Part shown: in pieces, positions 56,827 to 64,000 of the stretch
Numbering within the stretch: position 1 is the first letter of the stretch
Layout of the letters: every line of letters starts with the position of its first letter
Notes under the pieces: generated by a model
What the model was told of the DNA's origin: nothing
What the model saw: the letters and a program-made list of their open reading frames with translations, nothing else
The model's database searches: none
Translations under genes and position numbers: made by a program
Assembly: GCF_900102635.1 (NCBI RefSeq)
Contig: NZ_FMZQ01000009.1
Span: forward strand, 124,001 to 188,000
DNA length: 64,000 nt
Direction: 5' to 3'
Source of the DNA: Ectopseudomonas chengduensis
Lineage (GTDB): Bacteria; Pseudomonadota; Gammaproteobacteria; Pseudomonadales; Pseudomonadaceae

Positions 56827-57081
56827 TCAGGCTTGCAGCAACGCATCCAGTTCGCCGCCACGTTCCAGTGCGGCGAGGTCATCGAAGCCGCCGACATGAT
56901 GCTCGCCAATGAATATCTGCGGCACGCTGCGGCGCTTGCTGCGCTGCAGCATCTCCGCCATACGCTCGGGCGAGCGACTCACGTCGATTTCCTCGTAGGT
57001 CACGCCCTTGCGTGTCAGCAGCGCCTTGGCGTTGATGCAGTAAGGGCAGTATGCGGTGGTGTAGAGGGTGACGGCTTGCAT
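56827..57081 (-). CDS. grxC: Glutaredoxin 3
   Basis: Glutathione-dependent disulfide reductase of 84 residues. The active site is Cys12-Pro-Tyr-Cys15 in TTAYCPYCINAK; the cis-proline lies in SVPQIFIGEHHVGG and the glutathione-binding GGFDDL follows. It is 18 bp downstream of the AhpD-like gene on the same strand, so glutaredoxin and peroxidase-like protein may share a transcript and act in the same redox pathway. Confidence 0.95.
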   Translation of the reverse strand: MQAVTLYTTAYCPYCINAKALLTRKGVTYEEIDVSRSPERMAEMLQRSKRRSVPQIFIGEHHVGGFDDLAALERGGELDALLQA

Positions 57082-57099
57082 GGTGTACCTCCGGCGTCA

Positions 57100-57618
57100 T
57101 CAGACGGCTACTGGTGGAAAATCGACAACGGTTTCGGCCAGGTTGTTGAGGTAATTGGTCAGCGTCATCAAGGCGACGTTGGCCACCACTTCGACGATAG
57201 CGGCCTCGCTCAGCCCTTCATCGCGCGCGGCTTGCAGCTGCGCATCGCTGAGGCGGCCGCGGCTGTCGATGATCTGCCGGGTCAGGCGCGCTACGGCATC
57301 GAACTCGCCATCGCGGGCGCTGCGAATGTCCGCTGCGCTAAGACCGGCCTTGCCGGCGAACAGGGTGTGCGCGGCCAGGCAGTATTCGCAGCCGTTGACC
57401 TGCGAGCTCGCCAGCGCCACCACTTCGCGCGCCTTGGCGTTCAGTGTGCCTTTGCCGAGCGCCTGGGACAGTGCCAGGTAGCCGCTCAGCGCGGCCGGGG
57501 CGTGGGCCAGGGTGGCGAAGGTATTGGGGATGAAACCGAGGCCCTTGCGGATGCCTTCCAGTTGCGTCTGGGCGCTGGCAGCGGTTTGTTCGAAGGGCAG
57601 TGCGGCGATACGAGTCAT
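57100..57618 (-). CDS. Peroxidase-related AhpD-like (CMD-family) protein
   Basis: Protein of 172 residues in the uncharacterised peroxidase-related branch of the carboxymuconolactone decarboxylase family. The redox motif is NGCEYCLAAHTLFAGKAG near residue 76, with Cys-x-x-Cys and the following histidine. The start MTRIAALPFEQTAASAQ at 57618 is family-like; upstream residues in the open frame are not. It is divergent from an AraC-type regulator 122 bp away, and grxC follows, suggesting a small redox operon. Confidence 0.9.
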   Translation of the reverse strand: MTRIAALPFEQTAASAQTQLEGIRKGLGFIPNTFATLAHAPAALSGYLALSQALGKGTLNAKAREVVALASSQVNGCEYCLAAHTLFAGKAGLSAADIRSARDGEFDAVARLTRQIIDSRGRLSDAQLQAARDEGLSEAAIVEVVANVALMTLTNYLNNLAETVVDFPPVAV

Positions 57619-57740
57619 GGTGTTTCTCCAGTCTTGGGTGGGGAGCTTGTCGTTCAAGCCTGGAGCCATGCTAGGCAATCGATCTGGCTTTTCGGATTCA
57701 GATCGTCGATGTTGTGCGACAGATCGTCCAAGAGTGCGAG

Positions 57741-58571
57741 ATGACCATGGATCGCCTTTCCAGCCTGCTGCATCACTTCAACCTGCACGCCAGCACCTTC
57801 CACCGCGGTGGGTTCTGCGGCACCAGCAGCCATGGCGAGCATGAGCCGCATGGTTACATCCATCTACTGCGTGCCGGGCGCATGAGCTTTCGTGAAGGCG
57901 ATGGCCGCGAACTGCGTCTGGAAGAGCCGAGCCTGATGCTGGTGGCCAGGCCGCGCCTGCACCAGATGACGGCCAGTGAGGCTGACGGTGCCGAACTGGT
58001 CTGCGCGACCCTGGCCTTCGACGGCGGCATCGACAATCCGCTGTCGCGGTCACTGCCAGGCGCCATCGTCAAACCGCTGCGCGAGTTGCCGAGCCTGAGC
58101 GGTTGCCTGGACTGGCTGTTCGCCGAGGCGGCGGGGGAGGATTGCGGACGCGAACTGGTGCTCAATCGCCTGTTCGAGCTGATGGTGATTCAACTGCTGC
58201 GCCATCTGATGAACAGCCGCGAGCTGGCCTCGGGGATGATGGCGGGGCTGGCCGAACCACGCCTGGCGCGGGCGCTCAATCAACTGCACGAGAAACCGCA
58301 GCACGGCTGGTCGGTGGCCGAGCTGGCGGCGCTGGCCGGCATGTCGCGCGCCAGTTTCGCTGCGCATTTTCACGATGTGGTCGGTGCTACACCGGCGGAT
58401 TATCTGGTGGGCTGGCGCGTCAGCCTGGCGCAGAAGCGTCTGCGCGAGGGCCGGCCCATGGCGCTGATCGCCGACGAGGTCGGCTATGAAAGCCCCTCGG
58501 CCCTGGCCCGTGCATTTCGCCGCAAGGTGGGGGCGAGTCCCAGCGAGTGGCTGCGTCAGGTCGCTCAATAG
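57741..58571 (+). CDS. AraC-family regulator with cupin-type N-terminal domain
   Basis: Regulator of 276 residues. The N-terminal half is a Cupin_6 (AraC_binding) sensor domain, starting LSSLLHHFNLHASTFHRGGFCG, and the C-terminal half has the two helix-turn-helix motifs: WSVAELAALAGMSRASFAAHFHDVVGATPADYL and PMALIADEVGYESPSALARAFRRKVG. An in-frame ATG two codons later is an alternative start. It is divergent from the AhpD-like gene, its probable target, and its 3' end overlaps the convergent MocR gene by 7 bp. Confidence 0.92.
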   Translation: MTMDRLSSLLHHFNLHASTFHRGGFCGTSSHGEHEPHGYIHLLRAGRMSFREGDGRELRLEEPSLMLVARPRLHQMTASEADGAELVCATLAFDGGIDNPLSRSLPGAIVKPLRELPSLSGCLDWLFAEAAGEDCGRELVLNRLFELMVIQLLRHLMNSRELASGMMAGLAEPRLARALNQLHEKPQHGWSVAELAALAGMSRASFAAHFHDVVGATPADYLVGWRVSLAQKRLREGRPMALIADEVGYESPSALARAFRRKVGASPSEWLRQVAQ

Positions 58572-59899
58572 GCGAAATGGGCGATGGCTTGCCTGACCTT
58601 GTCCAGCGCGTCTTCCAGTTGCGCCAGGGTGACCGAGCCAAGGGCCAGGCGCAGCGCATGGGGCACCTGCTCCGAGGTGCTGAACGGCTCAGCGGTGGAG
58701 ACCGCCACCCGCTCGTGCAGCAGGCGCGCCACGACCTGATCGGCGCGCACCTCGGCCGGTAACGGCAGCCAGAGGAAATAGCCGGCCTCATGGCCGATCG
58801 GTTGCAGGCCGGCCAGCACGCGCCGCGCCAGTGCTTGCCGGCAGCGGGCGTCCTCGCGCTTCTGTGCTTGCAGGCGGGCCAGTGTGCCGTCTTCGATCCA
58901 GGCGCAGACCAGCGCCGTCATGATGCCCGGGGTGTTCCAGGTGCTGGCGCGGATGCTGCGCTCCAGTGCGGCGACCCAGACGGCAGGCGCAGTCAGGTAG
59001 CCAACCCGCAAGCCGGTGGCGATGTTCTTCGAGAAGCCAGATACATGCACCGTGCGTTCGGGCGCCAGGGCGGCCAGTGGCGCTGGTGCCGAGCTGGCCA
59101 GGAAGGCGTAGGCGGCATCCTCGATGATCAGCAGATCGTGCTCGCGGGCGATATCGATCAGGCGCTTGCGCTGTCGCTGGTCGAGTACCCAGCCCAGCGG
59201 GTTGTGCAGGGTCGGCATGCTGTAGATCGCCTGTACCCGGCGCGTTCTGCACAGTGCTGCCAGGGCATCGAAATCGGGGCCGCTGGCGTCGCAGGGCAGC
59301 GCCAGCAATTCCACGCCGCGCGCGGCAGCAGCCGCCTTGAAACCGGGGTAGGTGAGGGCATCGACCGCGACCACGTCACCGGGCTTGAGCAGGGTCTGCA
59401 GGGTCAGCGCCAGGCCGTGTTGGGCGCCGTTGACGATCAGCACCTGTTGCGCCGTGACCGGGAGTCCCTGATCCGTCAGGTGCCTGGCCAGCAATGCCCG
59501 CTCATGGGGGCGCCCGGCATGCGGCTGGTAGCGCAGCAGCGCTTCCAGGTCACCAGACAATGCCAGCTGGCGCAGGGCCTGGCGCAGCAGATCGGCCTGG
59601 CCCGGCAACGTGGGGTAGTTGAAGTTGAGGTCGAGCATGCCGCCCTCGGTCGCCGGCTGGTCGATACCGTGGCCAGGCGCCAGGCTGGTCTCGCGCACGA
59701 AGGTGCCGCGCCCGGTTTCGCCACTGACCAGGCCCATGGCGTGCAGCTCGGCGTAGACCCGTGACGCGGTGACTAGGGCGATGCCGTGCTGCGCGGCCAG
59801 TTCGCGGTGCGTGGGCAGGCGTGTACCGGGCGCGAGCGCGCCGCAGCGGATGTCGGCGGCCAACTGATCGACCAGTTGCTTGTAGCGCGCGCGGGGCAT
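58565..59899 (-). CDS. MocR-type regulator (GntR HTH fused to PLP aminotransferase)
   Basis: A 444-residue fusion. A GntR winged helix-turn-helix (about 1-70: YKQLVDQLAADIRCGALAPGTRLPTHRELAAQHGIALVTASRVYAEL) is joined to a fold-type I aminotransferase domain; the PLP lysine is in HVSGFSKNIATGLRVGYL and the substrate loop in YSMPTLHNPLG. The in-frame ATG at 59899 is chosen over a TTG at 59917. It is divergent from the DJ-1/PfpI gene with an inverted repeat between them. PLP or an amino compound is the probable ligand. Confidence 0.92.
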   Translation of the reverse strand: MPRARYKQLVDQLAADIRCGALAPGTRLPTHRELAAQHGIALVTASRVYAELHAMGLVSGETGRGTFVRETSLAPGHGIDQPATEGGMLDLNFNYPTLPGQADLLRQALRQLALSGDLEALLRYQPHAGRPHERALLARHLTDQGLPVTAQQVLIVNGAQHGLALTLQTLLKPGDVVAVDALTYPGFKAAAAARGVELLALPCDASGPDFDALAALCRTRRVQAIYSMPTLHNPLGWVLDQRQRKRLIDIAREHDLLIIEDAAYAFLASSAPAPLAALAPERTVHVSGFSKNIATGLRVGYLTAPAVWVAALERSIRASTWNTPGIMTALVCAWIEDGTLARLQAQKREDARCRQALARRVLAGLQPIGHEAGYFLWLPLPAEVRADQVVARLLHERVAVSTAEPFSTSEQVPHALRLALGSVTLAQLEDALDKVRQAIAHFAY

Positions 59900-59910
59900 G
59901 GGTTGTATCC

Positions 59911-59932
59911 ATGACAATTATTTGATTGTCAT
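59911..59932. promoter_or_regulatory. Inverted repeat, likely MocR operator
   Basis: ATGACAAT (59911-59918) and ATTGTCAT (59925-59932) form a perfect 8-bp inverted repeat with a TATTTG spacer, 12 bp upstream of the MocR start and 50 bp from the DJ-1 gene start. Its position can govern both promoters. Confidence 0.75.
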
Positions 59933-59982
59933 GATCATTGCCCCGAAGCTGCGTGGCAACCCGTTTCATCACAGGAGCTGCC

Positions 59983-60597
59983 ATGCACATCGCCATTCTG
60001 ACCTTCGAGGGTTTCAACGAGCTCGACTCGCTGATCGCCTTCGCCATTCTCAACCGCGTCCGCCGGCCCGACTGGCGCGTCAGCATCGCCAGCCCAGTTG
60101 CACGCGTGACATCCATGAACGGGTTGGTGATCGATAGCCACATCGACCTGCAGCAGGCCTGCGCGGCCGATGCGGTGATCGTCGGCAGTGGCATGCGTAC
60201 TCGTGAGGTGGTGGCGGATGAAGCGCTGATGGCGCAGCTGCGCCTCGACCCGGCGCGGCAACTGCTGGCGGCGCAGTGTTCCGGCACGTTGCTACTGGCC
60301 CGGCTCGGCCTGCTCGACGGCGTGCTCGCCTGCACCGACCTGACCAGCAAGCCCTGGGTGCAGGAGGCGGGTGTGCAGGTGCTCGACCAGCCGCTGTTCG
60401 CCCGTGGCAATGTCGCCACGGCGGGTGGCTGCCTGGCGTCGACCTATCTCGCCGCCTGGGTCATCGCCCGTCTGGTCGGCCTCGACGAGGCGCGCCAGGC
60501 GCTGCACTACGTGGCGCCGGTGGGTGAGAAGGCGCAGTACCTGGCGGGGGCGATGGCGGCGATCGGTCCTTATCTTCAGTACCGTACAGAGGCGTGA
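59983..60597 (+). CDS. DJ-1/PfpI-family protein
   Basis: A 204-residue protein of the class I glutamine amidotransferase-like superfamily. The expected nucleophile is the cysteine in LLAAQCSGTLLLARLGLLDG near residue 101, and NVATAGGCLASTYLAAWVIARL carries the later conserved segment. The ATG at 59983 follows AGGAGCTGCC. Related proteins act as isonitrile hydratases, glyoxalase III or chaperones; which applies is unclear. Likely under control of the divergent MocR regulator. Confidence 0.88.
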   Translation: MHIAILTFEGFNELDSLIAFAILNRVRRPDWRVSIASPVARVTSMNGLVIDSHIDLQQACAADAVIVGSGMRTREVVADEALMAQLRLDPARQLLAAQCSGTLLLARLGLLDGVLACTDLTSKPWVQEAGVQVLDQPLFARGNVATAGGCLASTYLAAWVIARLVGLDEARQALHYVAPVGEKAQYLAGAMAAIGPYLQYRTEA

Positions 60598-60662
60598 CGG
60601 GTTCGTGCATCGCGGCAAGCTGTCGTACCATCGCCGACTGACCCCGCCACGAGCCTTCGCGC

Positions 60663-61187
60663 ATGTTCGAAATCCAGCCCATCGACCCCGCCTACTACCG
60701 CCAGCAGACCCGCCGCAGCACCATGGTGATCGCGGTCATCTTCGTGGCGCTGGCCATGCTCTGCGCCACGGCGAGCACGCAGCTTTTCGGCACGCCCGGT
60801 GGCGACAACTTCAAGTGGAACCTGCTGGGTGTGCTGGCGGGGCTCGGCCTGACCATTGCCTTGGTGCGCCAGCGACTCTGGTTGCGGCCGTTCATGGCGC
60901 CGGCCGTTTACGGTTGGCGCCTCAAGCGCAGCCTGATGCGCGTGACCAACGTCATGCATCACGTCAAGGCAGGCGTGGCCCAGGGCGATGAAACGGCGAT
61001 GAAGCTGCTGCGCTTCTACCACCTGGGAGTGACCCAGATGCATCAGCTCGACGGCAACTCCAGCGAGCTGAGCCAGATGGTGCGCGAGATCGACAGCCAT
61101 CGTGAGGCGATGGAGCAGCAGGGGCTGGACATCGAGCAGACGCGGCTCGACCTGGCCTGGCTGGAGCGGGTCAAAACGTTTAGCTGA
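60663..61187 (+). CDS. DUF3087 membrane protein
   Basis: A 174-residue protein with two N-terminal membrane helices (about 21-39 and 53-68) and a helical cytoplasmic C-terminal half (KLLRFYHLGVTQMHQLDGNSSEL). It matches the DUF3087 family of Pseudomonas and relatives, with no known function. It stands alone between the DJ-1 gene and a region with strong inverted repeats. Confidence 0.8.
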   Translation: MFEIQPIDPAYYRQQTRRSTMVIAVIFVALAMLCATASTQLFGTPGGDNFKWNLLGVLAGLGLTIALVRQRLWLRPFMAPAVYGWRLKRSLMRVTNVMHHVKAGVAQGDETAMKLLRFYHLGVTQMHQLDGNSSELSQMVREIDSHREAMEQQGLDIEQTRLDLAWLERVKTFS

Positions 61188-61213
61188 ACACTTCTTGTCG
61201 ATCCAGGGTTGAA

Positions 61214-61304
61214 GTCACAATGACTTTAAAGTTGTCATTGTGACCTGATCTCCTTGTTGTCATTAGTACCTGTTTTTTCTTATCTATCTGTTTTTTATAG
61301 ATAA
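61214..61304. promoter_or_regulatory. Two inverted repeats upstream of the glycine-zipper gene
   Basis: A perfect 11-bp inverted repeat GTCACAATGAC (61214-61224) / GTCATTGTGAC (61234-61244) with an AT-rich 9-bp spacer, followed by TTATCTAT (61280-61287) / ATAGATAA (61297-61304). The surrounding sequence is AT-rich and promoter-like. The first may be an operator or a terminator stem for the DUF3087 gene; no U tract follows it. Confidence 0.65.
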
Positions 61305-61363
61305 AATACATGGCACAGAATCTGACTCTCTCCGGGTGCAATGCCCATCACAGGAGAGCTCAG

Positions 61364-61711
61364 ATGAAATCCATTGCCTTGCTTGCCCTTTCCCTCGGCC
61401 TAGCGGCCGCCAATGTTCTGCAGGCTGCCGAAGTGCTGGCCGAACGTGAAGAAAACTCGGTGGGTGCCGGTTTCGGAGGTTTGTCCGGCCTGATGCTGGG
61501 CGCCGCCGCGGGTGGCCCTGTCGGTGCGTTGGTCGGTGGCGCCGCCGGGCTCTGGTCGGGCGCACAGGTGCAGGCTGCCACTGGCAATAGTGGCACCGCC
61601 TATATGGTGCGCCACGAAGACGGTCGTGAGCAGTGGGTGCGCTCGCCCAAGGAGCGCTTCGCGCTGGGTCAGCAGGTGGAGATGAACGGCATCCGTCTGC
61701 AAGCGCAGTAA
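61364..61711 (+). CDS. Exported glycine-zipper protein
   Basis: A 115-residue protein with a signal peptide (MKSIALLALSLGLAAANVLQA, cleavage near AEV) and a glycine-zipper segment GAGFGGLSGLMLGAAAGGPV followed by GALVGGAAGL, which packs in membranes. The C-terminal part (MVRHEDGREQWVRSPKERF) is soluble. Similar small periplasmic proteins with this layout are common in gammaproteobacteria and of unknown function. Start at 61364 follows AGGAGAGCTCAG. Confidence 0.8.
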   Translation: MKSIALLALSLGLAAANVLQAAEVLAEREENSVGAGFGGLSGLMLGAAAGGPVGALVGGAAGLWSGAQVQAATGNSGTAYMVRHEDGREQWVRSPKERFALGQQVEMNGIRLQAQ

Positions 61712-61774
61712 GTCGATCTCAGCGCGGCTCGTGGAAGCCGCGGCACTCATGCTCTTTTTGCTTCGAGGAACTTC

Positions 61775-62518
61775 ATGAATACGAATTTTCAGGGTCGTCT
61801 GGCTGTCGTCACCGGGGCCAGCTCGGGTATCGGTCTGGCTGTGTGTGATCTGTTGCTGCAGCGCGGCGCGCGCGTGCTGGCTTTTTCACGGCGTCTGGGC
61901 GCGCTGGAAGCGCTGCAGGCGTTGCATCCAGAACAGCTGCATTGGTGTGCGGGTGACGTCACCGATATCGACGCGCTGCATGGACTGGCCGAGCGGGCGG
62001 GGCGGCTCGGGGCAGTCGACTATCTGGTGCCCAACGCCGGAATCGCGCGGCTGGCGCCGGGCTGCGATATGCAGGCGTTCGAGCAGCAGTGGCAGGTCAA
62101 CGGCGCCGGTGCAATCAATACCTTTCAAGTGCTCAGGCCGCATCTGGCGCGGCCTGCGTCGGTGGTGTTCATCAGTACCTTTCTGCGGCAACTGGGGTTT
62201 GCCGGGCTCGGCGGTTACATCGCCAGCAAGGCGGCGCTCTCGGCGCTGGTACGTAGTCTGGCGCTGGAACATGCCGGCGACGGGCTGCGGCTCAATCTGG
62301 TTTCACCAGGGCCGACGGCGACACCGATCTGGAACAGTCTGGGCCTGGCCGACGATGCCTTGGCGGGCGTTGCCAGCGAGGTTGGCAAGCGCCTGGTCGA
62401 CGGCGAGTTTCTCGATCCGCAGGCGATTGCCGAGGTGGTGCTGTTTCAGCTGAGCAATGGTGCACGCGGCGTCCACGGCCAGGATTGGGTGGTGGACAAG
62501 GGCTACACACTGCAATAA
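61775..62518 (+). CDS. Short-chain dehydrogenase/reductase
   Basis: NAD(P)-dependent oxidoreductase of 247 residues. The cofactor motif is TGASSGIG near residue 13, then PNAGIAR near 86, and the catalytic Tyr-x-x-x-Lys lies in GGYIASKAALSAL near 146 with the serine in FISTFL. The C-terminus HGQDWVVDKGYTLQ is typical of classical SDRs. Substrate unknown. GAGGAACTTC precedes the ATG. Confidence 0.92.
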   Translation: MNTNFQGRLAVVTGASSGIGLAVCDLLLQRGARVLAFSRRLGALEALQALHPEQLHWCAGDVTDIDALHGLAERAGRLGAVDYLVPNAGIARLAPGCDMQAFEQQWQVNGAGAINTFQVLRPHLARPASVVFISTFLRQLGFAGLGGYIASKAALSALVRSLALEHAGDGLRLNLVSPGPTATPIWNSLGLADDALAGVASEVGKRLVDGEFLDPQAIAEVVLFQLSNGARGVHGQDWVVDKGYTLQ

Positions 62519-62526
62519 GTGAAGTC

Positions 62527-62548
62527 GGGGTGGCAGGGCTGCCGCCCC
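62527..62548 (+). terminator. Hairpin after the SDR gene
   Basis: GGGGTGGCAG pairs with CTGCCGCCCC (one mismatch) around a 2-base loop, 8 bp after the SDR stop. No U tract; terminator function is uncertain. Confidence 0.5.
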
Positions 62549-62677
62549 GATTCGGCGACATATCCACTGACATTTAGCGTGACGCATGTCCGCCGCTTAA
62601 AGGTTTTTGAAAGGTTCGCCTCTTAGCCTCCGCACGCGCCTTTCGCGTGCCTTACAAGAAAAAGAGGAGAAAGCGGT

Positions 62678-63988
62678 TTGTTGACCCTGATTGGCCTGTT
62701 GACCATCTGCAGCCTGGTTGTGCTGCTGCTTATCGGGCGCATGTCGCCTGTTCTGCCATTGATCGTGGTGCCGTTGCTCGGCGCTCTGGCCGCGGGCTTT
62801 GGCCCGGAGGCGATTTCCGGTTTCTTCACCGATGGCATCGGCCGCGTGACGGCGATTGCCACCATGTTCGTGTTTGCCATTACCTTTTTTGGCGTGCTGC
62901 AGGACACCGGGCTGTTCCGCCCGCTGATCGGCGGCATGGTCCGGCTGACCCGCGGCAACGTGATCGCGGTGACCGTGGCCACGGCGGTGATCGGCATGCT
63001 GGCGCATCTCGACGGTGCCGGCGCCACCACCTTCCTGCTCACTGTTCCCGCCTTGCTGCCGCTGTACAAGCAGTTGCGCATGAGCCCCTACCTGATGCTG
63101 CTGTTGCTGGCGATCGGCGCCGGTATCTTCAACATGCTGCCCTGGGCCGGACCGCTGGGCCGTGCCTCGGCCGTGACCGGCATCGAGGTCACCGAGCTGT
63201 GGCGTCCGCTGATCGCCATCCAGGGTATCGGTGTGGTGTTGTTGGTAGCCCTGGCGGCGCTGCTGGGTTGGCGTGAGCAGCGCCGTATCGCCGCCGGCAA
63301 GAGTGGGGACGAAGGGGTACTGGTGGAAACCAGCACTGATTTGCATGAGCCAAGCGCCGAGGAGCTTGCACTGGAGCGCCCGCGTCTGCTGTGGGCCAAC
63401 TCCGCGTTGTTCCTGGCGGTGCTGGTATCGCTGTTCTCTGGCGTGCTGCCGGCTGGCTATATCTTCATGATCGGTCTGTGCCTGGCGCTGCTGATCAACT
63501 ACCCCGGCGGCAAGGCGCAGATGCAGCGTATCTCCGCCCACGCTCCGGCTGCGCTGAGTATGGGCATGATCATCCTGGCGGCGGGCTCGATGCTCGGCAT
63601 CTTCACCGGCACCGGCATGCTCACGTCCATTGCCCAGGACCTGGCGCAGGTGCTGCCGGCACCGCTGGTGGGGCAGATGCATATCTTGCTGGGGCTGTTC
63701 GGCCTGCCGATGGAGCTGATGTTGAGCACCGACGCCTACTACTTCGGCCTGCTGCCGGTAACGCTGGAAGTGGTCGGTGCCCAGGGCGTCGAGCCGGCCA
63801 GCGTGGTCTATGCGCTGACCATCGGCAACATCATCGGCACCTTCATCAGCCCGTTCTCGCCGGCACTGTGGCTGGCACTGGGTCTGGCCGGGCTGGATCT
63901 GGGCCGGCACATTCGCTATTCGCTGTGGTGGATGTGGGGCTTCTCGCTGGTGCTCTTCGGCGCGGCCTGGGCACTCGGTTTGTTCTGA
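62678..63988 (+). CDS. CitMHS-family carboxylate symporter (second copy)
   Basis: Membrane carrier of 436 residues with about twelve helices; ends 12 bp before the window edge. Equivalent motifs to the copy at 31892 are AHLDGAGATTFLLTVPALLPLY, MLPWAGPLGRAS, GIFTGTGMLTSIAQDL and LMLSTDAYYFGLLPV, but sequences differ widely, so this is an old paralogue with a probably different substrate (citrate-metal or related organic acid). The start is a TTG (62678) preceded by AGAGGAGAAAGCGG. No regulator is visible upstream. Confidence 0.92.
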   Translation: MLTLIGLLTICSLVVLLLIGRMSPVLPLIVVPLLGALAAGFGPEAISGFFTDGIGRVTAIATMFVFAITFFGVLQDTGLFRPLIGGMVRLTRGNVIAVTVATAVIGMLAHLDGAGATTFLLTVPALLPLYKQLRMSPYLMLLLLAIGAGIFNMLPWAGPLGRASAVTGIEVTELWRPLIAIQGIGVVLLVALAALLGWREQRRIAAGKSGDEGVLVETSTDLHEPSAEELALERPRLLWANSALFLAVLVSLFSGVLPAGYIFMIGLCLALLINYPGGKAQMQRISAHAPAALSMGMIILAAGSMLGIFTGTGMLTSIAQDLAQVLPAPLVGQMHILLGLFGLPMELMLSTDAYYFGLLPVTLEVVGAQGVEPASVVYALTIGNIIGTFISPFSPALWLALGLAGLDLGRHIRYSLWWMWGFSLVLFGAAWALGLF

Positions 63989-64000
63989 CAAGCGCTGCTA

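Overview
This is a high-GC gammaproteobacterial chromosome segment, almost certainly Pseudomonas. The signs are the lepA-lepB-DUF4845-rnc-era-recO-pdxJ run, the cmoA/cmoB pair, the rapA - small ORF - alkB - phrS order, tandem fadD2/fadD1 next to maoC and a lipase, the cyoABCDE operon, and many REP-type inverted repeats of the GTAGGAGCC and GTGGGAGG classes. The placement near the P. mendocina/oleovorans group is only an inference. No rRNA, tRNA, CRISPR array, prophage, integrase or intact insertion sequence was seen.

Layout. 1-6.1 kb: core genes for translation, secretion, RNA processing and pyridoxine synthesis (lepA is cut by the left edge). 6.1-11.3 kb: LysR regulator with a divergent small gene, the tRNA U34 modification pair cmoA-cmoB, a YhhN-type lysoplasmalogenase and an ECF42-type sigma factor with no visible DGPF partner. 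11.4-15.8 kb: rapA, alkB and, too short for routine ORF calling, an Anr-box-driven, terminator-bounded 38-codon gene matching the PhrS sRNA / CcoM locus. 16-19 kb: an aromatic-acid-type efflux operon (FUSC-DUF1656-HlyD). 19-23 kb: cytosine use (codB, PucR regulator, codA). 23-28.5 kb: fatty acid use (maoC, lipase, fadD2, fadD1).

28.7-35.5 kb holds accessory transport and regulation: a MarR-controlled CynX/EamA pair, a CitMHS carrier, a LysR-MFS divergent pair and an AhpD-like gene. 36.3-41.8 kb is an accessory island with an AT-rich core, all genes on the minus strand: a PD-(D/E)XK endonuclease-like protein with an unknown N-terminal domain, a HEPN-like protein, and a helicase plus small PD-(D/E)XK nuclease pair. 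Its make-up suggests a defence island, and the helicase-nuclease pair is the best candidate here for an undescribed system. Core sequence resumes with hrpA.

42-52.6 kb: hrpA, two small membrane/thioredoxin-like genes, a REP-rich leader and the complete cytochrome bo3 quinol oxidase operon. 52.7-64 kb: a nucleotidyltransferase, a lipoprotein-like hydrolase split by an in-frame amber codon, a chemoreceptor, grxC, an AhpD-like gene with an AraC regulator, a MocR regulator divergent from a DJ-1/PfpI protein, small envelope proteins, an SDR enzyme and a second CitMHS carrier.
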